A stretch of 35,156 nucleotides of DNA from an uncultured Rhizobium sp. (GTDB lineage: Bacteria; Pseudomonadota; Alphaproteobacteria; Rhizobiales; Rhizobiaceae), in contig CAMFHE010000047.1 of NCBI GenBank assembly GCA_945952045.1, positions 1-35,156 on the forward strand, read 5' to 3'. The position numbers and the translations under genes were made by a program. The notes beneath the pieces were generated by a model. It had not been told where the DNA came from. It saw nothing but the letters and a program-made list of their open reading frames with translations, and did not search any database. Position 1 is the stretch's first letter; each line of letters begins with the position of its first letter. Below are positions 7,630 to 14,545 of the stretch, in pieces.

Positions 7630-8418
7630 TTAGTTCCATGCGGGCCGAGGACTCATTCGCACGGCGATCTCGCGGCAGATGGCGCGCCCGGCATCGCGCA
7701 CGGCCGGCGCCCAGCCGCTCATCCGTGCCATGCCGACGCGGAAGGACGGCGCGGTGACGGAAATTCCGCCGGCAAAAGAGGCATCCGGCGAGACGATCGG
7801 CGCGGCGACGCAATGAATGCCGTCTTCATGTTCCTCGCGATCGAAGCCATAGCCGTTTTGGGCGATCGATTCGATGTCTTTCGAAAGCGCCTCGAGATCG
7901 GCATGGGTATTAACTGTAAAACGGCGGAAGCTGAGGCCGGCCAAAAGGGTCGCCCGCACATCCACCGCCAGAACCGACAGCGCCGCCTTGCCGATGCCGG
8001 TGCAGTAGACCGGCGACGCACGGCCGATCTGCGAATACATGCGGATCGCCTGCCGTCCTTCGACCTTGTCGAGATAGACGATTTCAGCGCCGCGCAGCAC
8101 GCCGAGATGCACGGTCTCGCCGGTCAGCGCATTGAGCGCCTGGAGATGCGGCTCGGCGAGCCGGCGGATTTCGTTGCGCGACCAGGCGAGCGAAGCGAGG
8201 CTGAGCAGGCGCAGGCCCGGCACGTATAGCTGATCCGCGCCGAGATCGAGCAGGCCTTCCGCCACCAGATGCGTCAATTGACGATGCAGCGTGCCGCGTG
8301 GCTGGCCGGAGCGCTCCAGCACATCAGTGAAGCGCAGCGGCGTTTCGGCCTCGCAGACCAGCGACAGCGTCGCGATCGCCTTGCCGAGCGTCCCCGTTGC
8401 GGCATCGTCTTCCGCCAT
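7630..8418 (-). CDS. IclR-family regulator of the dgo genes
   Basis: Transcription factor of 262 residues. The N-terminal winged helix-turn-helix spans about residues 10-70 (RFTDVLERSGQPRGTLHRQL), and the C-terminal IclR effector domain about 85-250 (GETVHLGVLRGAEIVYLDKV, the GRASPVYCTGIGKA motif and FDREEHEDGIHCVAAPI). It is transcribed away from dgoK with 97 bp between the starts. The ATG at 8418 has AAGGGA upstream and is itself inside a perfect 12-bp palindrome, CCGCCATGGCGG (8412-8423). From context it most likely represses the galactonate genes and responds to a pathway intermediate; the inducer is inferred, not visible. Confidence 0.88.
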   Translation of the reverse strand: MAEDDAATGTLGKAIATLSLVCEAETPLRFTDVLERSGQPRGTLHRQLTHLVAEGLLDLGADQLYVPGLRLLSLASLAWSRNEIRRLAEPHLQALNALTGETVHLGVLRGAEIVYLDKVEGRQAIRMYSQIGRASPVYCTGIGKAALSVLAVDVRATLLAGLSFRRFTVNTHADLEALSKDIESIAQNGYGFDREEHEDGIHCVAAPIVSPDASFAGGISVTAPSFRVGMARMSGWAPAVRDAGRAICREIAVRMSPRPAWN

Positions 8419-8437
8419 GGCGGCATCCCTTGTTCAC

Positions 8438-8465
8438 TTGACTTCGGCGAGCCTATATCGATAAT
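8438..8465 (+). promoter_or_regulatory. Promoter of dgoK-dgoA-lactonase operon
   Basis: TTGACT (8438-8443) and GATAAT (8460-8465) are 16 bases apart, a near-consensus sigma70 promoter. The start of transcription would be near 8472, just ahead of the dyad at 8483-8501, so a bound repressor there would block elongation. Confidence 0.6.
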
Positions 8466-8478
8466 TCCACATAGTCAA
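8452..8478 (-). promoter_or_regulatory. Candidate divergent promoter of the IclR gene
   Basis: On the minus strand TTGACT (8478-8473) and TATAGG (8457-8452) are 15 bases apart. It overlaps the dgo promoter face to face, so the two cannot easily be occupied together. Confidence 0.4.
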
Positions 8479-8482
8479 ATCC

Positions 8483-8501
8483 AGTTCCAAATAATGGAAC
8501 T
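8483..8501. promoter_or_regulatory. Candidate IclR operator
   Basis: AGTTCCA-N5-TGGAACT is a perfect 7-bp dyad between the dgo promoter and the dgoK ribosome site (GGAGG, 8506-8510). A further half-site, ATTCCA, lies at 8464-8469 inside the promoter. TTCCA/TGGAA half-sites are usual for IclR-family proteins. Confidence 0.6.
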
Positions 8502-8515
8502 AACTGGAGGTCTGC

Positions 8516-9430
8516 ATGAGCAACCCCGCCTATATCGCCGTCGACTGGGGCACGAGCAGCTTCCGCCTGTGGATGCTCGACCGTCATGGCGCCATTCTCG
8601 CCGAACGCCGCAGCGGCGAAGGCATGACCACGGCGGCGGCATCCGGTTTTGCCGCCATTCTCGACAGCCATCTCGCCGCCATCGACGCGCCCGCCGGCCT
8701 GCCCGTGCTGATCTGCGGCATGGCGGGCGCGCGTCAGGGCTGGGTCGAGGCGGGGTATGTCGATCTTCCAGCCCCGCTCGACGGCATTCTCACCGGCGCA
8801 GTTCCGGTCAAAGATCAGGCGCGCGACGTGCGCATCCTGCCCGGCCTTGCAAAGCGGCGCGCCGATGCGCCCGATGTCATGCGCGGCGAGGAAACGCAGC
8901 TTCTCGGCGCGCTTGCCGCCTTCGGCGAAGGCGCGCATCATGTCTGCATGCCCGGCACCCATTCGAAATGGGTCGAGGTCGATGGCGACAGCGTCGAGGA
9001 TTTCTCCACCTACATGACCGGCGAGCTGTTCGACGTCATCACCCGCCATTCGATCCTGTCGCATGCGGTCAATGGCGAAGGCTTTGACGACAACCGCTTT
9101 GGCGCCGCGGTGCTGGAGGCCTGGGAAAACCCGGCTTCGATCAGCAACCTGCTGTTTCGCGCACGCGCCGGGCAATTGCTGTACGGATTGCCGGCCGATG
9201 CCGCCAAGGCGCAGATCTCCGGCCATCTGATCGGCCTGGAGATCGCCGGCGCGCTGGAGCAGGATGATGAGGGCGTCGTCGTGCGCCTCGTCGCCTCCGG
9301 CCGGCTGCAAACGCTCTATGAAGCCGCCTTCGCGACGCTGTCGATCGCCTGCACCACAATCGATGCCGACGAGGCGGTGCGGCGCGGCCTGCATGCCGCC
9401 GCCGTCTCGATCTGGCCCCTTTCCCGATAG
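8516..9430 (+). CDS. dgoK: 2-dehydro-3-deoxygalactonokinase
   Basis: Phosphorylates 2-keto-3-deoxy-D-galactonate at O6 with ATP, the second step of the De Ley-Doudoroff pathway; cytosolic, 304 residues. The N-terminus YIAVDWGTSSFRLWMLD is the phosphate-binding loop of the family, LICGMAGARQGW and MPGTHSKWVEV are further DgoK signatures, and the usual length of about 300 is kept. The start has GGAGG 5 bases upstream. It is the first gene of an operon with the aldolase 12 bp downstream and a lactonase after that. The candidate operator lies between promoter and gene, so control by the divergent IclR protein is likely. Confidence 0.92.
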   Translation: MSNPAYIAVDWGTSSFRLWMLDRHGAILAERRSGEGMTTAAASGFAAILDSHLAAIDAPAGLPVLICGMAGARQGWVEAGYVDLPAPLDGILTGAVPVKDQARDVRILPGLAKRRADAPDVMRGEETQLLGALAAFGEGAHHVCMPGTHSKWVEVDGDSVEDFSTYMTGELFDVITRHSILSHAVNGEGFDDNRFGAAVLEAWENPASISNLLFRARAGQLLYGLPADAAKAQISGHLIGLEIAGALEQDDEGVVVRLVASGRLQTLYEAAFATLSIACTTIDADEAVRRGLHAAAVSIWPLSR

Positions 9431-9442
9431 GAATTTGCTCCC

Positions 9443-10075
9443 ATGACTCGTATCCCCTTCCCCGAAATGAAATATCCGCTGATCGCAATCTTGCGCGGGC
9501 TGAAGCCGGAAGAGGCGGAGCCGGTGGTCGGCGCGCTGATCGAGGCCGGGCTGACGGCGATCGAGATCCCGCTCAATTCGCCTGACCCCTTCCGCTCCAT
9601 CGAAACAGCCGTGAAGATCGCGCCGAAGAACTGCCTGATCGGCGCCGGCACAGTGCTAAGCGTTGAGGATGTGGCGAGGCTCGATGATGTCGGCGGGCGA
9701 CTGATGGTCAGCCCGAATGTCGATACGGAGGTGATTTCCGCCGCAGCCGGTCGCGGCATGGTGACCATGCCGGGCGTCTTTACGGCGACCGAGGCCTTGC
9801 TGGCCGCCAAAGCCGGCGCGACCGGGCTGAAGTTCTTCCCGGCAAGCGCGCTCGGCGCCTCCGGCATCACCGCCATTCGCGCCATCCTGCCTACCGGCCT
9901 GCTGATTGCCGCTGTCGGCGGCGTGTCGGATGCAAATTTCCGCGACTATACCAGTGCCGGCATTCTTGTCTTCGGTCTTGGCACCTCGCTCTACAAGCCG
10001 GGCATGACGGCGGCCGAGGTTTCCGAGCGCGCCAAGCGCACGCTTGCGGCCTACGACGCCGCGATCGGGGGCTGA
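9443..10075 (+). CDS. dgoA: 2-dehydro-3-deoxy-6-phosphogalactonate aldolase
   Basis: Class I aldolase of the KDPG/KDPGal family, 210 residues, splitting 2-keto-3-deoxy-6-phosphogalactonate into pyruvate and glyceraldehyde 3-phosphate. The Schiff-base lysine lies in TGLKFFPASALG (about residue 131), the catalytic glutamate in TAIEIPLNSPDP, and the phosphate-binding GGVSDANFRDY follows near the C-terminus. The segment IAILRGLKPEEAEPV is typical of DgoA rather than Eda. The gene starts 12 bp after dgoK and ends 2 bp before the lactonase start, so the three are co-transcribed. The galactonate dehydratase (dgoD) that would make its precursor is not in the window. Confidence 0.92.
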   Translation: MTRIPFPEMKYPLIAILRGLKPEEAEPVVGALIEAGLTAIEIPLNSPDPFRSIETAVKIAPKNCLIGAGTVLSVEDVARLDDVGGRLMVSPNVDTEVISAAAGRGMVTMPGVFTATEALLAAKAGATGLKFFPASALGASGITAIRAILPTGLLIAAVGGVSDANFRDYTSAGILVFGLGTSLYKPGMTAAEVSERAKRTLAAYDAAIGG

Positions 10076-10077
10076 TC

Positions 10078-10965
10078 ATGGTGGCGACATCGGAATTTGC
10101 CGGCCGCATCCTTAGCGATGCGCCCCTGACGCTCGGAGAAGGTCCGGCCTATGACGCCGAGACCGACATCGCCTGGTGGTTCAACATCGTCGGCAAGGAG
10201 TTGCACGAACTGCATGTCGGCAGCGGCGCCAAACGCGTCCATGCCCTGCCCTTCATGGGCAGCGTGCTTGCCAGGATCGACGGGGCGCGGCAATTGATCG
10301 CCAGCGATGCCGGCCTGTTCCTGCGCGATACGACGAATGGCATGCTGACGCCCTATGTGGCGCTGGAGGCGGACAAGCCCGGCAACCGTTCCAATGACGG
10401 GCGGGTGCATCCGTCCGGCGCTTTGTGGATCGGCACGATGGGCCGCAAGGCCGAAGCGGGGGCCGGCGCGATCTATCATGTGGTGGGGACCGTGGTGACG
10501 CGGCTCTACGATCAGGTCAGCATTCCCAACGCCATCTGTTTCTCGCCGGATGGCGCAACCGGCTATTTCGTCGACAGCAAGGTCAATGTGATGATGCGTG
10601 TGGCGCTGGATGCCGCGACCGGCCTGCCGCTCGGCGCGCCGCAGCCCTTTATCGATGCGGCCGGCGAAAAGGCCGATTTCGACGGTTCGGTCTGCGATGC
10701 CGAGGGGTTCATCTGGAATGCGCGCTGGGGCGGCGGCGCGGTCGAGCGTTATTCGCCGGATGGCCGGCTCGTTTCCCGCCATGCGCTGCCGGCGCGGCAG
10801 ACGACCTGTCCCGCCTTCATCGGCACCGGCCTCGACCGGCTGCTGGTCACTTCCGCCTGGCAGGGAATGGATGAGGAGGCACGCGCCGCCGACCCGCAGG
10901 CCGGCTTCACCTTCGATCTCGGCGTCACCGTCAAGGGCGTCGCCGATGCGCAGTTCCGTTTATAG
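10078..10965 (+). CDS. SMP-30/gluconolactonase-family sugar lactonase
   Basis: Six-bladed propeller lactonase of 295 residues. Metal ligands of the family are recognisable: the glutamate in LGEGPAYD (about residue 21), the asparagine in VSIPNAICFSPDG, and the aspartate in DFDGSVCDAEGF; the substrate loop NRSNDGRVHPSGALWIGTM is also present. Translation follows dgoA directly (TGA, two bases, ATG). In this operon it most likely opens a galactono-lactone formed by a sugar dehydrogenase, feeding D-galactonate to the dehydratase; an arabinono-lactone is possible too. Substrate is inferred from neighbours, since the family is broad. Confidence 0.88.
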   Translation: MVATSEFAGRILSDAPLTLGEGPAYDAETDIAWWFNIVGKELHELHVGSGAKRVHALPFMGSVLARIDGARQLIASDAGLFLRDTTNGMLTPYVALEADKPGNRSNDGRVHPSGALWIGTMGRKAEAGAGAIYHVVGTVVTRLYDQVSIPNAICFSPDGATGYFVDSKVNVMMRVALDAATGLPLGAPQPFIDAAGEKADFDGSVCDAEGFIWNARWGGGAVERYSPDGRLVSRHALPARQTTCPAFIGTGLDRLLVTSAWQGMDEEARAADPQAGFTFDLGVTVKGVADAQFRL

Positions 10966-11069
10966 GAAAACGACGCAACGCGAAAAATAATGGCTGCCGG
11001 AAGGGAAAACGGCGGCCTCTAACAACGCAAGACCGGGAATGTTCCGAAAATTTTTCCAAAAAACTTATC

Positions 11070-11095
11070 GGAACCAAACCTTCGCTCATCCAGTT
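11070..11095 (+). promoter_or_regulatory. Candidate EcfG/RpoE2-type stress promoter
   Basis: GGAAC (11070-11074) is followed after 17 bases by AGTT (11092-11095), close to the general stress sigma consensus of alphaproteobacteria (GGAAC, 16-17 bases, CGTT; or GGAAC-N18/19-TT). The leader before the PRC-barrel gene would be about 85 bases. The -35 is also the right arm of an inverted repeat, GTTCCGA (11041-11047) / TCGGAAC (11068-11074). Confidence 0.5.
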
Positions 11096-11184
11096 TTTTG
11101 TTCGAACCGGCACGGAAACGACCATCGAAGCAAAGGTCGCTTGCGGGCCAGATTGAAAACCGATGACCTGAAAGGCAGATTCCC

Positions 11185-11781
11185 ATGATCAAGAAACTCC
11201 TCACCACAGCGGCCGCCGGTGCTCTTCTTTTTGGCGCGACCAGCACGTTTGCACAGACCGCAAGCGATCCGAACACGACAACCGCGCCTGCCATGACGCA
11301 GGACACCACGACCACCAAGACGGTCACCACGACAACAGCGTCGAGCGCCGGCTATCTGACGCAGCAGGCGCCCGACCAGATCAGCGCCAATACCTATATC
11401 GGCCAGAAGGTGTTTAACGCCAACAACGACAATGTCGGCAGCATCAACGATCTGATCATGAAGAAGGATGGCGGCATCGTCGCAGCCATCGTCGGTGTCG
11501 GCGGCTTCCTGGGTATCGGCGAAAAGAATGTCGCCGTGCCGATGGAAAACATTGCGGTGTCGCAGAATGCCGAAGGCTCCGACATGAAGCTGACGACCAC
11601 CGAAACGGCCGAATCGCTGAAGGCCGCTCCGGAATTCAAGACGCTTGCCATGCAGAGCGCCGAGCGTAACAACGCCAATACCGGCGTCGGTATGACGGAC
11701 AGCACGACGACCTCGTCGACGACCCCTATGACCCCCGCGGCCCCGGCAGCTCCTGCCCCGGCAACGGCGCCGGCTGAATAA
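11185..11781 (+). CDS. Exported PRC-barrel domain protein
   Basis: Protein of 198 residues with a clear signal peptide (MIKKLLTTAAAGALLFGATS, cleavage near TFA-Q, residue 23-24). After a threonine-rich stretch (about 30-55), a PRC-barrel domain spans about 65-125 (YIGQKVFNANNDNVGSIND, KDGGIVAAIVGVGGFLGIGE, KNVAVPMENI). The C-terminal 30 residues are alanine-proline-threonine repeats. PRC-barrel proteins of this layout are common in rhizobia, often among general stress genes, and probably sit in the periplasm. The ATG has AAAGG upstream, and a stress-type promoter precedes it. Molecular role unknown. It stands alone, closed by a terminator at 11860. Confidence 0.85.
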   Translation: MIKKLLTTAAAGALLFGATSTFAQTASDPNTTTAPAMTQDTTTTKTVTTTTASSAGYLTQQAPDQISANTYIGQKVFNANNDNVGSINDLIMKKDGGIVAAIVGVGGFLGIGEKNVAVPMENIAVSQNAEGSDMKLTTTETAESLKAAPEFKTLAMQSAERNNANTGVGMTDSTTTSSTTPMTPAAPAAPAPATAPAE

Positions 11782-11823
11782 GCCGTATGTCTGGAACGAG
11801 GGATGGCTCGTCCGTCCTGAGAG

Positions 11824-11892
11824 GAACATTTCCCAATGCGGGAATGTTCGACACCTAGCAGGAGGCGGTGCGCAAGCGCCGCCTCCTTTTTC
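11824..11892 (+). terminator. Tandem hairpins with intrinsic terminator after the PRC gene
   Basis: A first hairpin joins GAACATTTCCC and GGGAATGTTC (about 11824-11847, one bulge). The second, AGGAGGCG (11860-11867) with CGCCTCCT (11880-11887), is followed directly by five T. The second is a good rho-independent terminator for the plus-strand gene and protects the converging methyltransferase gene. Confidence 0.7.
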
Positions 11893-11901
11893 ATGGATGG
11901 A

Positions 11902-13455
11902 TCAATACCAGGCGTCGGCGATGTCGCGCGTCTTGCGATCGATGAAATCCGTCAGCGCATCGTCGATGGCGACATCGAGCGGCGGCGCTTCGAATTCGGC
12001 CAGCGTCTTTTTCCACTGGCGATTGGCGCGCGTCGCCATGTCGGTCGATCCGCCCTCCTCGCTCCACTTCTCGAAGGGTTCGTTGTCCGACAGCGTCGAA
12101 TCCCAGAACGCCGTCTGGTAATTGCGCATCGTGTGGTCGCAGCCGAGGAAGTGGCTGCCCGGACCGACCTGCAGGAACGCATCCATGGCGAGCGAATTGT
12201 CATCGATGGTGACGCCGGCGAGATAGGAATGCAGCGCGCCACAGAGATCGGTGTCCATGACGAATTTTTCATAGGACATGGCCAGCAGCCCATCGAGGAA
12301 GCCGGCCGAATGCAGGATGAAGTTTGCGCCGCAATGCACCGCCGACAACATCGACATCAGCCCTTCCTGCATCGCCTGCGCATCCGGCAGTTTCGAATTG
12401 GAGAAATTGCCGGCGCAGCGCAGCGGCAGCTTCAGCCGCCGGGCGAGCTGGCCGATGACCATCGAGCCGATGGCCGGCTCCGGCGTGCCGAAGGTCGGCG
12501 AGCCTGAGCGCAGCGACATCGACGACAGGAAGTTGCCGAACACGACAGGCGCGCCCTTGCGCTCCAGCTGGGTGAGTGCGCAGCCGGCCAGCGTTTCGGC
12601 ATAGGATTGCGCAATGGCGCCGGCATTGGTGACCGGTCCCATGGCCCCGCCGAGAATGAACGGCACGATGACCGCCGCCTGATTGGCGCGGGCATAGGCG
12701 CGCAGCGACTTGGTCATGGTGCCGTCCCAGACGAGCGGCGAGTTGACGTTGACATTGCCGAGGATGACGCAATTCTTGTCGACGAAATCGGCGCCGAACA
12801 GGATGCGGGCCATGTCGATGGAATCCTCGGCCCGGTCCTCCGCCGTAATCGAGCCCATGAACGGCCGGTCGGAATATTTGATATGGCTGTAGACCATATG
12901 CAGGTGGCGCTTGTTGACGGCGATATCCACCGGCTCGCAGATCGTGCCGCCGGAATGGTGCAGCCAGGGGCTGGATTGGGCCAGCTTGATCAGGTTGCGG
13001 AAGTCCTCGATCGTGCCGTAGCGCCGTCCCTTGTCGAGATCCATGACGAAGGGCGAACCATAGGCCGGCGAGAACACCACCTTGTTGCCGCCGATCTGGA
13101 CATTGTTGGCCGGATTGCGGGCATATTGGGTGAATTCGGCCGGGGCCGAGGAGACGATTTCGCGCAGCATGCCCGGCTCGAAGCGAACGAGATCGCCATC
13201 CACCTTGGCGCCGGCGCGCTTCCAGTAGTCCAGCACGATGGGATCGTCGCGGAACAGGATGCCGACCTCGGCGAGGATCCGGTCGGCGGTCGCTTCGATC
13301 TTCTGCAGGTTTTCCTCGGAAAGGATGTCGTAGGTCGGAATTCCGCGCACGATATAGGGCACGCCAAGCGGCTTTGCCGAACCCTCGCGACGATTGCCAC
13401 GCCCGCCTCTTGCCTTGCGGGGTGTTTCGATTTCAGCGCCTGTTGCCGCAGCCAT
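11902..13455 (-). CDS. Trimethylamine methyltransferase (MttB)-family protein, non-pyrrolysine
   Basis: Member of the MttB superfamily (COG5598) of 517 residues. The frame is continuous with no internal TAG, so it is a non-pyrrolysine homologue. Such proteins, e.g. MtgB, move a methyl group from a quaternary amine such as glycine betaine to a corrinoid protein; other substrates are known in the family. Visible stretches include RILAEVGILFRDDP, GGNKVVFSPAYGSPF, SGGTICEPVDI, MGPVTNAGAIAQSYAETLAG and GPGSHFLGCDHTMRNYQTAFW. The start is ATG 13455, with GGAGGA seven bases upstream; TTG at 13470 is less likely. The first 30 residues are basic and low in conservation. No corrinoid protein or reductase gene is adjacent. 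The divergent LysR gene is the probable regulator. Confidence 0.87.
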   Translation of the reverse strand: MAAATGAEIETPRKARGGRGNRREGSAKPLGVPYIVRGIPTYDILSEENLQKIEATADRILAEVGILFRDDPIVLDYWKRAGAKVDGDLVRFEPGMLREIVSSAPAEFTQYARNPANNVQIGGNKVVFSPAYGSPFVMDLDKGRRYGTIEDFRNLIKLAQSSPWLHHSGGTICEPVDIAVNKRHLHMVYSHIKYSDRPFMGSITAEDRAEDSIDMARILFGADFVDKNCVILGNVNVNSPLVWDGTMTKSLRAYARANQAAVIVPFILGGAMGPVTNAGAIAQSYAETLAGCALTQLERKGAPVVFGNFLSSMSLRSGSPTFGTPEPAIGSMVIGQLARRLKLPLRCAGNFSNSKLPDAQAMQEGLMSMLSAVHCGANFILHSAGFLDGLLAMSYEKFVMDTDLCGALHSYLAGVTIDDNSLAMDAFLQVGPGSHFLGCDHTMRNYQTAFWDSTLSDNEPFEKWSEEGGSTDMATRANRQWKKTLAEFEAPPLDVAIDDALTDFIDRKTRDIADAWY

Positions 13456-13530
13456 GTCATATTCCTCCAATTTTGCGCATGCTAACCGCTCGACAATGCC
13501 TTGTGATGCTGCAAAAAATCGAGGAATGAT

Positions 13531-13545
13531 ATAAGCTCACCTTAT
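13531..13545. promoter_or_regulatory. LysR-type box between mttB-like gene and lysR
   Basis: ATAAG-N5-CTTAT is a perfect dyad containing T-N11-A (T 13532, A 13544), the classic LysR-family half-site geometry. It lies 20 bp upstream of the lysR start and would allow autoregulation and control of the divergent gene. A wider inverted pair CTGCAA (13509-13514) / TTGCAG (13545-13550) surrounds it. Confidence 0.55.
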
Positions 13546-13564
13546 TGCAGAGCCTGTTGCCGCC

Positions 13565-14518
13565 ATGTCGAGTTTTCGTCGTCTCCTGCCCTCCGCCACG
13601 AGCCTGATCGTCTTCGAGGCGGCCGGGCGGCATGAGAATTTCACCCGCGCCGCGCAGGAACTGGGCATGAGCCAGGCGGCCGTTTCCTATGCGGTGCGCG
13701 GGCTGGAGGCGCAGCTCGGGGTGCCGCTCTTCCATCGCCTGCATCGTTCCGTGGAGTTGACGGAGGTCGGCGAGCGCTTCCATGCCGACGTTTCGGCCGG
13801 GCTTGCCCGCATCCAGAAATCGGCGGAGGACATTCGCGCCAAGGGACGCGAGGTCAATGTGACGCTTGCCGCCTCGACCGCATTCGCCTCGATGTGGATG
13901 CTGCCGCGGCTGGCGCGGCTGCGCGCCGACCTGCCGGAGGTGGATCTGCGCATCCAGACCAGTGTGCGCGATCTCGATCTCGAGGAGGAGCAGATCCCGC
14001 TCGGCGTTCGCGGCGGCGATCCCGCCGACTGGCCGCGTTATCACGCAGCGCTTCTATCGCCCGAGATCGTCGGCGCGGTCGCGAGTCCCGCCTTCATCGA
14101 AGCGCATGGATTTCCGGAAACGCCGGAAGAGGTTGCCCGCCACCGGTTGATCTGGCTCGAGGAGCCGGTGCGCGTCGCCTGCGACTGGCCGGACTGGTTC
14201 GCCAGCGCCGGCGTCACCTATGCGCCGCAGGGACGGCGGCTGACGATCAACGATTACGTGCTGGTCATCCAGGCGGTGCTGGCCGGCGAAGGCATCGGAC
14301 TTGGCTGGAAACACCTGACCGGCCTGCCGATCCGTTCCGGCGCATTGGTTCCGGTCGGCAATCACATGCTCGATACCGGCAAGGCCTTTTACGTCGTCTG
14401 GCCACGCGGGCGCGAGCTCAATGCCCATGCGGCGCGGGTGCGCGACTGGCTGCTGAAGGAAGAGCGGCGAAATTCCGACGATATCGCTGATTTGGAAAGC
14501 GGCCTGCCCGCCGCCTGA
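13565..14518 (+). CDS. LysR-family transcriptional regulator
   Basis: LysR-type regulator of 317 residues. The winged helix-turn-helix is at residues 5-65 (LIVFEAAGRHENFTRAAQEL, MSQAAVSYAVRGLEAQLG, PLFHR), followed by a periplasmic-binding-like effector domain. The proteins of this GcvA-like branch carry the segment LAASTAFASMWMLPRL and the GEGIGLGWKHL motif, both seen here. It is divergent from the MttB-like methyltransferase with 109 bp between starts and a T-N11-A box in between, so it probably controls that gene in response to a methylated amine; this is inferred. It converges with the GGDEF-EAL gene (27 bp gap). Confidence 0.9.
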   Translation: MSSFRRLLPSATSLIVFEAAGRHENFTRAAQELGMSQAAVSYAVRGLEAQLGVPLFHRLHRSVELTEVGERFHADVSAGLARIQKSAEDIRAKGREVNVTLAASTAFASMWMLPRLARLRADLPEVDLRIQTSVRDLDLEEEQIPLGVRGGDPADWPRYHAALLSPEIVGAVASPAFIEAHGFPETPEEVARHRLIWLEEPVRVACDWPDWFASAGVTYAPQGRRLTINDYVLVIQAVLAGEGIGLGWKHLTGLPIRSGALVPVGNHMLDTGKAFYVVWPRGRELNAHAARVRDWLLKEERRNSDDIADLESGLPAA

Positions 14519-14545
14519 CGGGGATCACCTCAGGTATAGGGGCGA

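Noticed and set aside
8412..8423. CCGCCATGGCGG as a second IclR operator
   Set aside because: It is a perfect palindrome but unlike the TTCCA/TGGAA dyad and contains the start codon; probably chance in GC-rich DNA.
11902..13455. Possible pyrrolysine-containing MttB
   Set aside because: There is no in-frame TAG, and no pyl genes are visible; it is a non-pyrrolysine homologue.
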